Below, in pieces: positions 1 through 5,834 of a DNA stretch of 8,908 nt (positions are counted from its first letter, which is position 1; every line of letters begins with the position of its first letter). This DNA is from Hyphomicrobiales bacterium. Lineage in GTDB: Bacteria; Pseudomonadota; Alphaproteobacteria; Rhizobiales; Xanthobacteraceae. The notes beneath the pieces were generated by a model. That model had not been told where the DNA came from and ran no database searches. It saw nothing but the letters and a program-made list of their open reading frames with translations. Position numbers and translations under genes: made by a program. The stretch lies in NCBI GenBank assembly GCA_026400425.1, contig JAPLPC010000279.1, positions 1-8,908 on the forward strand, given 5' to 3'.

Positions 1-176
1 AATGAATCAGCGATCGTGCTCGACTTCAACCAGGGTTTTTCAACAGAATCCGCCAACTGCGGCCGCCCGTCGTCAGGCAATTTGAGACTGATCAGGCGTT
101 TCAAGAAAAGAATCTCTGACCCATCAGTTTAAGCGGCCGGCAATCAGATGCATGCGCGGATCGTTACGTTCGCAAA
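1..176. other. Left flank without a recognisable gene
   Basis: No convincing gene is visible here. On the minus strand a frame stays open from about position 120 to the window edge. It lacks an ATG and its translation resembles nothing I recognise. Around 34-50 the text GGTTTTTCAACAGAATC resembles sequence often seen at the ends of rhizobial insertion elements. That is an impression from memory, and the partner end would lie outside the window. A ten-codon ATG frame at 148-180 overlaps the GTG at 177 but is probably chance. Confidence 0.3.
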
Positions 177-210
177 GTGAACGGGCAGCGCCCCATTTCG
201 TCGCGACGGA

Positions 211-242
211 TTTCTCAATGTCATTTCTCAATCTATTCTAAA
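211..242 (+). promoter_or_regulatory. Three octamer direct repeats, possible Irr/ICE-type iron control element
   Basis: Seen: TTTCTCAA at 211-218, an identical copy at 224-231, and the variant ATTCTAAA at 235-242, all in the same orientation and about one helical turn apart. The last copy contains TTCTAAA, the half-site I associate with Irr-binding iron control elements in Bradyrhizobiaceae. As I recall, the element near the Bradyrhizobium haem-receptor gene was likewise described as imperfect octamer direct repeats. The position, about 80-110 bases before the signal-peptide codons of a siderophore receptor, fits iron-responsive control. The regulator itself is inferred. Confidence 0.4.
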
Positions 243-251
243 TGCGACTCC

Positions 252-280
252 GATACCTGGCCATGTCATCCCCCTATAAG
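252..280 (+). promoter_or_regulatory. Possible promoter of the siderophore operon (-10 TATAAG)
   Basis: TATAAG at 275-280 matches five of six bases of the sigma-70 -10 consensus. The expected -35 position (about 252-257, GATACC) is poor, so this promoter would need an activator. The octamer repeats end about 10 bases upstream of that -35 position, where an activator would sit. Transcription would start near 287, leaving a leader of about 37 bases before the TTG at 324. This reading conflicts with translation starting at GTG 177. Confidence 0.3.
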
Positions 281-323
281 GCAACAGTGCTGGCGGGGGC
301 CGGCGAAGCTGAAAGCATCGACG

Positions 324-2555
324 TTGACTGGGAAGTTCCATACCGCGAGCGCCATTGCGCTCGGCTCTGCAAGCTTCATAGCTCTATTCAATGCTAGCAT
401 TGCTATTGCACAGACGTCACTGCCGGCGGTTACAGTGGAATCACCTAAAGAGCGCCGCGCCCGGCCGGTGACTGTGCGCCGCGCGCCCGTACGCGTGCAG
501 ACGGCTCGGCCCGTTCCTGTTGCGGTCGTGCCGGTCGATGTGAAGCCTGTCAACCCGTCCAAGGACGCCGAGGCGACCGAGAACTCTAATTCCTACACGG
601 CGACGCGCGCGGGCGTCGGCAGCAAGTCGGGTGCATCGATCAAGGAAACGCCGCAGTCCATCAGCGTGCTGACCCGCACGCGTCTCGACCAGCAAAACCT
701 GACAACGGTCGAGGATGCTCTGCGCAACACCACGGGTATGACGGTGCTGCAGACCGACGCCGGACGTTCGGACATCTACAGTCGCGGCTACAGGCTGGAC
801 TCTATCCAGCTCGATGGCGTCACCAACAATCTCAACAACTTCTTCTCGTTGCCAGACCTCTACATGTATGATCGGGTGGAAGTATTGCGCGGACCGAACG
901 CGCTGTTCACCGGTTCGGGGAATCCGAGCGGCTCGTTCAATCTCGTGCGCAAGCGCGCGCTCGATATCTGGCAATTCCAGAGCAGCGCGAGCTATGGCTC
1001 GTTTCAGGCCAAGCGTGGCGAGTTCGATATCACAGGGCCGCTGACCGCCGACAAAAGACTGCGCGGGCGTCTCGTCGGCGCATTCGACGACAAGGAGCTG
1101 TTCTATCAGCCCAGCTTCTACAAGAAGCCGTCAATTTACGGGACGCTTGAATATGATCTGACCGAGAATACGACGCTGTCGGCGGGGTCAACCTATACCA
1201 AGACCGACTATCTAGCCTTCTTCGGTTTTCCGGCCTACCCGGATGGCAGGCAGGTTCCTGTTGCACGCAGCGCCGTTTATGGCGCCGATTGGAATCGCTG
1301 GACGTCTACCAGCGTCGACACGTTCGTCGATCTCGAACATCGCTTTTATAATGGTGGACGCGCAAAGGTCAGTTTTCGCAATACCGATCGCGATAGCGAT
1401 GCGATCTATGCGACCCCGTCGTCCGCCATCAACCAGGCCACGGGAACCGGCACGCTTAACAGGATCAGGCTGACCCCATCCCAGAACAACAAGGTGGTCG
1501 ATGCATTCTTCACGACTCCGTTTGAGCTGTTCGGTCAAACCCAGAACGTCACGGTCGGCGCCGACTGGCGCGAATTCAACTACAATCTCAGGAACGGCTC
1601 TGCGAGTGCGGTAACCCAGAACATCTTCAATCCCGTTCCGATTCCCTATGCGGATATCGTCAATACCGGCAATACCGGCACCATCGAATCGCAGTCCGGC
1701 GTCTATGGCCAGCTGCGGTTCAAGCCGCTGGACTGGTTGACATTGATCGGTGGCGGACGATTGAGCCAGTGGAATACGGCCAGTCAGAATTTTGTACTTG
1801 GCACGACATCGGGCGTGTCGGAAATTTCTGACAAGCTGACGGCGAACTACGGCGCCGTCGTCGACGTGACGAAACAGGTCTCGCTCTACGCCTCCTATGC
1901 AGATATTTTCACGCCGCAGACAGCGATCACGGTGGGCGGCAGCGTCATCGCGCCAAGGACGGGGTCGCAGGAAGAAGTTGGCATAAAGACCAGCCTGCTC
2001 GACGGTCGGTTGAATGCGCACCTGGCTGTTTTCAAGATCAAGGATGTCAATCGCGCGCTAACCGATCCGTCCAACACGAATTTCTCGATCGCCGCGGGCG
2101 AAGCGGAGAGCAAAGGCTGGGAAACCGAGGTCTCCGGCCGCGTTCTGTCAGGCTGGGATCTGACGGCCGGTTATGCCTATACGGAAACTAGGTACCTCAC
2201 TGATTCCGTGACCAACACGGGTCAACCGTTCCAGACCTTGACGCCGAACCACAGCTATAATCTGTGGTCGCGCTATCTGATTCAGGATGGTCCGTTGCAG
2301 GGTCTGAGCATTGCCGGCGGCGCGCGTATCGTCAGCTCATTCTATACTCGCAGTGGAGCGATCACCATCACCCAGAACGGATACCAGGTCCTGACGGCGC
2401 AGCTCGGCTATCAGTTTACCCCGAATATCTGGGCCACGCTGACCGCGACCAATGTGCTCGACCAGAACTACTATCAGTATGTGAACACGGTCACGACCGG
2501 AAACCGCTTCGGCGAACCGCGCAGCGTGATTTTGAAAGTGTCGTCAAGATGGTAG
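324..2555 (+). CDS. TonB-dependent siderophore receptor
   Basis: Outer-membrane gated channel that imports a ferric siderophore using TonB-ExbBD energy. From TTG 324 the product is 743 residues. Residues 1-29 form a signal peptide (Lys4, a hydrophobic core, cleavage after AIA before Gln30). A TonB-box-like LPAVTVES (33-40) follows, then an Arg/Pro/Val-rich linker. The plug spans about 100-211, with KETPQSISV, RGYRLDSIQLDG and VEVLRGPNALFTGSGNPSG, all typical of the FhuE/FpvA/FegA siderophore-receptor family. The rest is a 22-strand-type barrel ending in the usual terminal aromatic (Trp743). There is no N-terminal STN signalling domain, and no sigma/anti-sigma pair is seen nearby. Start choice: the frame stays open to GTG 177, but those 49 extra residues are Cys/Trp-rich, unlike a signal peptide, and would cover the likely promoter. 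CTG 309 is another option. The siderophore cannot be named; ferrichrome is a guess from FegA resemblance. Confidence 0.92.
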   Translation: MTGKFHTASAIALGSASFIALFNASIAIAQTSLPAVTVESPKERRARPVTVRRAPVRVQTARPVPVAVVPVDVKPVNPSKDAEATENSNSYTATRAGVGSKSGASIKETPQSISVLTRTRLDQQNLTTVEDALRNTTGMTVLQTDAGRSDIYSRGYRLDSIQLDGVTNNLNNFFSLPDLYMYDRVEVLRGPNALFTGSGNPSGSFNLVRKRALDIWQFQSSASYGSFQAKRGEFDITGPLTADKRLRGRLVGAFDDKELFYQPSFYKKPSIYGTLEYDLTENTTLSAGSTYTKTDYLAFFGFPAYPDGRQVPVARSAVYGADWNRWTSTSVDTFVDLEHRFYNGGRAKVSFRNTDRDSDAIYATPSSAINQATGTGTLNRIRLTPSQNNKVVDAFFTTPFELFGQTQNVTVGADWREFNYNLRNGSASAVTQNIFNPVPIPYADIVNTGNTGTIESQSGVYGQLRFKPLDWLTLIGGGRLSQWNTASQNFVLGTTSGVSEISDKLTANYGAVVDVTKQVSLYASYADIFTPQTAITVGGSVIAPRTGSQEEVGIKTSLLDGRLNAHLAVFKIKDVNRALTDPSNTNFSIAAGEAESKGWETEVSGRVLSGWDLTAGYAYTETRYLTDSVTNTGQPFQTLTPNHSYNLWSRYLIQDGPLQGLSIAGGARIVSSFYTRSGAITITQNGYQVLTAQLGYQFTPNIWATLTATNVLDQNYYQYVNTVTTGNRFGEPRSVILKVSSRW

Positions 2556-2592
2556 GGAAGTGCCGCTTGCATCTGACTGAGCTTTCGAAGCG

Positions 2593-4185
2593 ATGCTGAG
2601 CACGTTTCGGCAATCGATGACGTGGCTGCACACCTGGTGCGGCATCGTCACCGGCTGGGTGCTGTTTGCGATCTTCTTCTCGGGCACGCTGGCGGTGTTC
2701 CGCCACGAGATCGATTACTGGATGATGCCGGAGCTGCAGGTATCGGTCTCCGCCGATGCGGTAACGGCCGGTCAGCGCGTGCTGCAGCAGGTCGCGCCTG
2801 CGGCCGTTCGCTGGATGATCGACTTGCCGACCGAACGCGCGCCGGTCATGCGTGTGCGCTGGCAGGCCGGCCCCAAGGATCGTTTGCAATCGCGCTATAT
2901 CGACGGCGGCGGCCAGCAATTGTCGCCACGGGAAACCAGTGGTGGTTCGATGATCTATCGCTTCCACTACGGGCTGCTGCTCGGCCGGACCGGCATGTGG
3001 ATCGTCGGCGGACTGGCAATGGCCATGATGGTCGCGCTCGTGAGTGGCGTCATCATTCACGCGAAGATCTTTCGTGAGTTCTTCACCTTCCGTCCGTTTC
3101 GGCCGGCGCCGCGGGCCTGGCTCGATGCGCATACGGTCTGTAGCGTGGCCGTGCTGCCGTTCTCACTGATGATCACCTATAGCGGTCTGGTAATCTGGTG
3201 GTTTATCTGGATGCCGGGCGGGCTCGAGCTCGCCTTCTCCGGCGAACGTGCGGCGGTCTTCCGTGACATGGCGCCTCCAGGTTTCGAGCGCGTGGCGCCA
3301 TCGACAGTCCCGGCGGTGATGGCGGACCTCTCACAGATTCTTCGTCTGGCGACTGACACTGCGCCCAGTGGTCTGACCATCGAGACCGTCGCGGTGGCCA
3401 ATCCAGGCGTCCCGAACGCGCGCGTCGATTTGACCCGGATTTCCGACGATGCACTGTGGGGCGTCGGCGATCGCCTGCGTTTCGACGGCACGAGCGGGGA
3501 GCTTCTTGAACGGCTGCCCGAGCGGGGCGCGCCTGCATTCGTTACCCATCGCATCATCCGTATCCTGCATGAAGTGAAGTTTGCGGGCCCATGGTTGCGC
3601 TGGCTGTTCTTCGTCATGGCAAGCATCAGCTGCGCGATGATCGCAACCGGCACCGTGCTGTGGGGCACCAAGCGGCGCATCAAGCACGTGAAGTCCTTTG
3701 CAGCAGGCGGTGCGACGCGCCGGGACGCTCTGGCTGTCTTTGGTGTCGATGCAATGAATGTCGGCGTCATCGGGGGATTGTTCACGGCAACCGGCGTTTA
3801 CTTCCATGCCAATCGGTTGCTTCCGGCGACCATGAGCGGCCGTGCCGACTCCGAGGTGACCATCTTTTTTCTGGCCTGGCTGTTGTGCGGCTGCGCTGCC
3901 ATCGCATATCTGCTCTCGTTCCATCGACGCTTTGCAAGCCTGCATGGTGCCCAGTCGGCATTGCGCCGGCTCTGGGGCCTGCAATGGGCCGTCGCAGCGA
4001 GTGTCGCTCTCGCAATTGTCCCACTCGATGAGATGACGACGTCCGGCATCAGCCGTGCAGCCAAGCGTGGTGACGCCGTCGTGCTGTCGTTCCACGCCAG
4101 CCTGCTGATCGCTGCCCTGGCCATGGCGTGGGTCGCGTGGATGGGTCTTCGACCTCTGACAATGCAGCGGGTCGGCCGATCATGA
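2593..4185 (+). CDS. PepSY-associated transmembrane protein (FegB/PiuB/FoxB-like)
   Basis: Inner-membrane protein of the PepSY_TM family, 530 residues, a usual length for it. Relatives next to siderophore receptors are thought to take reducing power across the membrane through bound haem and release iron from siderophores in the periplasm; FoxB is the studied example. Seen: the first membrane segment at about 13-36 begins with WLHTW (His13). A periplasmic PepSY-like stretch (about 45-115) follows. Further segments lie near 132-155, 182-207, 333-357, 384-402, 422-442, 458-477 and 497-517. Histidines at or near membrane faces (13, 38, 125, 156, 180, 319, 326, 405, 501) are candidate haem ligands. 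ATG 2593 is the first ATG after an in-frame stop at 2578-2580. It lies 37 bases after the receptor, with only a weak ribosome site. The stop overlaps the next ATG, so translational coupling is likely. Confidence 0.88.
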   Translation: MLSTFRQSMTWLHTWCGIVTGWVLFAIFFSGTLAVFRHEIDYWMMPELQVSVSADAVTAGQRVLQQVAPAAVRWMIDLPTERAPVMRVRWQAGPKDRLQSRYIDGGGQQLSPRETSGGSMIYRFHYGLLLGRTGMWIVGGLAMAMMVALVSGVIIHAKIFREFFTFRPFRPAPRAWLDAHTVCSVAVLPFSLMITYSGLVIWWFIWMPGGLELAFSGERAAVFRDMAPPGFERVAPSTVPAVMADLSQILRLATDTAPSGLTIETVAVANPGVPNARVDLTRISDDALWGVGDRLRFDGTSGELLERLPERGAPAFVTHRIIRILHEVKFAGPWLRWLFFVMASISCAMIATGTVLWGTKRRIKHVKSFAAGGATRRDALAVFGVDAMNVGVIGGLFTATGVYFHANRLLPATMSGRADSEVTIFFLAWLLCGCAAIAYLLSFHRRFASLHGAQSALRRLWGLQWAVAASVALAIVPLDEMTTSGISRAAKRGDAVVLSFHASLLIAALAMAWVAWMGLRPLTMQRVGRS

Positions 4186-4466
4186 CCGGCCGCGCTGAGA
4201 TCTGGCACGATCGCGCCAATGTAGCTGCCCGGGTGATGGCAGCCATTTTTGCCGGCTATGCGATCAGCTATCTGTTCGCTGGCGCGCTTCCGCTGTGGTT
4301 GCCGATAGTGCGCACCGAAGCCGTGTTGTGGACGTCACTCGCATCGTTTGTCGTATATACCTGCATAGCGCTCTACGCGTTCAGCGCGCGAAGCGCCTGG
4401 GCGCTGTGGCGCAATCTCGTGGTCATAATTCTGTTGCTTCTCTCAGCCGTTTGGTGGGGCCGATGA
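4182..4466 (+). CDS. Small membrane protein, DUF3649-like
   Basis: 94 residues with three predicted membrane segments (about 15-40, 47-67, 73-92). No catalytic motif is seen. The size, the opening pattern (short polar N-terminus, then an AGYAISYLF-type helix) and the place between a PepSY protein and a DUF3325-like protein match the DUF3649 family. That family accompanies siderophore receptors in many Proteobacteria and is often labelled an iron transporter without biochemical proof. The start ATG shares ATGA with the stop of the PepSY gene; the frame is open further upstream, but a coupled start explains the overlap best. A partner or assembly role for the PepSY protein is inferred only from context. 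Confidence 0.75.
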   Translation: MTGRAEIWHDRANVAARVMAAIFAGYAISYLFAGALPLWLPIVRTEAVLWTSLASFVVYTCIALYAFSARSAWALWRNLVVIILLLLSAVWWGR

Positions 4467-4804
4467 CGGCAGCGTGGCTCTCCTTCGTCATGGCACTGAC
4501 CGGCTTCGGCCTGATCAGCAGTGCCATGCAGCGCCATGCGGGAGCGTGGACGCGAGCTGCAGCGTCGATCTGGATCAGCGCGCGCGGCAAGGCCATCCTT
4601 CGTCTGGCCGGAGCTGCATCGCTCATTGGCTCAGGCACCGTGGCACTGCACGATAACCTGCAACTCGGCGCGATCTATTTGAGCGCCTATGCAATGACAG
4701 CTGTGCTCTTGATCACCGGCCTGCAGGCCTTTGCAGAACGATGGGTGCTTCGCTTGGTACTTTTTGTGATTGTTGGTCTAGTTGGATCGTTGCTCGCGTA
4801 TTGA
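4463..4804 (+). CDS. Small membrane protein, DUF3325-like
   Basis: 113 residues with four predicted membrane segments (about 3-20, 43-62, 66-88, 93-112). The AMQRHAG motif at 21-27, just after the first helix, resembles the conserved MxRH stretch of DUF3325 proteins. No enzyme motif is visible. The start ATG overlaps the stop of the DUF3649-like gene as ATGA, the second such junction in a row, so the three membrane proteins were probably made together. The longer frame starting at 4295 would run through most of the upstream gene and is rejected. It is the last gene of the operon; I see no clear terminator after it. The function is unknown and probably tied to the PepSY protein. Confidence 0.75.
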   Translation: MTAAWLSFVMALTGFGLISSAMQRHAGAWTRAAASIWISARGKAILRLAGAASLIGSGTVALHDNLQLGAIYLSAYAMTAVLLITGLQAFAERWVLRLVLFVIVGLVGSLLAY

Positions 4805-4958
4805 CTGCTTGTCCAACCCGTTTGACATTGCGTGGCGCAGACCCGGACGCTTCATTGGTTGTACTCGGTAGTATGCCCGGCCGGCTTTTGCTTTGCCGAA
4901 TTTCAGCCTGCGCCGTTCATTGCCGGATTCAGAGCCGGCGCGATTGAATCGTCGCGCG

Positions 4959-5057
4959 TCAGGCCTCGGTTATTCTCCAGTGCGAATAATCCTCGAACAG
5001 CACGGCCAGGTCGCGCCGCATTTCTCCAAGCTGATCCGCGATCGCTTCAATAACTGT
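4959..5057 (-). pseudogene. Possible gene remnant or tiny ORF, minus strand
   Basis: Read on the minus strand, 32 codons follow an in-frame TAG (5058-5060) and end at TGA (4959-4961). The peptide contains EAIADQLGEMRRDL followed by FEDYSHWRI. This looks more like real, amphipathic protein sequence than the neighbouring frames do. An internal ATG (5019-5021) preceded by GGAGAA could start a 20-residue peptide, but the spacing is tight. I do not recognise the family. It may be the C-terminal scrap of a lost gene, or chance. Confidence 0.22.
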
Positions 5058-5200
5058 CTAGCTTAAGCTTAGCACCATGAGATTGTCCGAGAATTTGCGC
5101 TGCACCAAATCCCAGACTTTGGAGTCGCGTGGAAGAGAAAGTGCAGTGCCCTCTTTCCGCTGCGATGGTGCGGCAGTCCAAAAACAGATTTCGTGCCCTC

Positions 5201-5333
5201 GAGACCCTAAGATGGGCCCGAGCTGACTGCCAGGGTCGGGCAACAGTCCGGGGAGTGAGATTCCCAAACCTGAGCGTTGAGACCTAGAGAATGGGCCGGA
5301 ACTGAGTGCCAAGGTCGGCCGCAGTGGGGATCG
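5201..5333. repeat. Degenerate tandem repeat, period 78 bp
   Basis: Two related segments begin with GAGACC at 5201 and 5279. They share, in order, TGGGCC, GAxCTGACTGCCA-like and GGTCGG blocks over about 55 bases, roughly three quarters identical by eye with small gaps. I found no third copy in the flanks. It could be an old local duplication or part of a dispersed intergenic repeat family. No coding role is visible. Confidence 0.5.
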
Positions 5334-5457
5334 AACCAAGTCTCCACCGCAATCTTCCCAAAACGGTAATTTTCAAACTGTCGGCCGGAGACTTTCGGGA
5401 GTTTAGCGGTGCACGGGGTCGATTTCGCCAGCCAGAGACTTATCCAAAGGCACGAAA

Positions 5458-5474
5458 GCCGGCCAAATACCGGC
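5458..5474 (-). terminator. Weak candidate terminator of the tRNA transcript
   Basis: On the minus strand, about 45 bases past the tRNA 3' end, GCCGG pairs with CCGGC across a 7-base loop, and only three T residues follow. The stem is short and the T-run poor, so this may be a coincidence in GC-rich DNA. Confidence 0.22.
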
Positions 5475-5518
5475 CATTCTCGTCAAATCCGGCAATCTGG
5501 CCAAACGCTCGGACTGCT

Positions 5519-5593
5519 TGGCTGGGGCGGGAGGGATCGAACCTCCGCATGGGGGAATCAAAATCCCCTGCCTTACCGCTTGGCTACGCCCCA
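5519..5593 (-). tRNA. tRNA-Gln (anticodon TTG)
   Basis: The minus-strand sequence folds into a full cloverleaf. The acceptor stem is TGGGGCG/CGCCCCA with discriminator G and encoded CCA (5519-5521). The D-arm stem is GCC/GGC, and the anticodon stem is GGGGA/TCCCC. The loop TTTTGAT holds anticodon TTG (5559-5561 on the + strand). A 5-base variable loop and T-arm GGAGG-TTCGATC-CCTCC complete it. The length is 72 bases plus CCA. The T before the acceptor G run (starting U1, paired with A72) is typical of tRNA-Gln. It charges glutamine and reads CAA, and CAG by wobble. It stands alone and is transcribed away from the acyl-CoA dehydrogenase gene. Confidence 0.96.
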
Positions 5594-5646
5594 ACGGCCG
5601 CGGCGCGCGATGGCGGGAGACCCGCGGCGCGCTGCGACTCCGCCGG

Positions 5647-5673
5647 TCTATAGAGAGACATCCGCGATTTCAA
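5647..5673 (-). promoter_or_regulatory. Probable tRNA-Gln promoter
   Basis: On the minus strand, TTGAAA (5668-5673) and TATAGA (5647-5652) are separated by 15 bases, followed by about 53 bases before the mature tRNA. Both boxes are near consensus, and CTATAGA resembles stable-RNA -10 boxes of Alphaproteobacteria. The spacer is shorter than the usual 17, so the -35 assignment is tentative. Confidence 0.42.
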
Positions 5674-5834
5674 CCACCTGCCGCAATGTTCCACGGTCGG
5701 CCGGCGGCACCCCGGTGTGGAGATCGCGCCGCAAGCGGGGCATGCGTCCTTTGCCATGTTGAGAGCGGCTGCAAATCGTGGGAAGACGGCGCAAAGCTGG
5801 CCATTCGACCCAAAAATCCCGGGAGCGAGATGCG

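Larger units (their letters stand above)
4805..5518. other. 714-base stretch without an intact gene, possibly decayed DNA
   Basis: No open frame here has convincing protein character on either strand; the frames of 60-115 codons are low-complexity shadows. It contains a short minus-strand fragment that reads like a protein end (4959-5057), a perfect 10-bp palindrome AGCTTAAGCT (5060-5069), a degenerate repeat (5201-5333), and an 11-bp copy of the tRNA T-arm (5327-5337). A GC-rich 6-bp hairpin (4938-4957) has no T-run. The mixture suggests gene debris between the siderophore operon and the tRNA. Confidence 0.5.

Noticed and set aside
177..323. Receptor start at GTG 177 (792-residue version)
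   Set aside because: No ribosome site, the added 49 residues do not look like a signal peptide, and the region holds promoter-like signals. It remains possible.
1212..2021. Minus-strand open frame of 269 codons within the receptor gene
   Set aside because: It has no recognisable motif and an Arg/Asp-rich shadow composition; the + strand receptor explains the region.
4938..4957. Terminator for the siderophore operon
   Set aside because: A 6-bp GC-rich hairpin exists, but no T-run follows on either strand and it lies about 130 bases past the last stop.
5317..5386. A second, decayed tRNA on the minus strand
   Set aside because: It has tRNA-like length, five terminal pairs (GGCCG/CGGCC) and a GGTTCGATCC T-loop. 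But the T stem has two mismatches and there is no D-arm or anticodon stem, so I treat only the T-arm-like piece as noteworthy.
5778..5834. N-terminal extension of the acyl-CoA dehydrogenase
   Set aside because: The 19 charged residues are not typical of the family, whereas ATG 5835 gives the usual MTYRAP-like start with a ribosome site.
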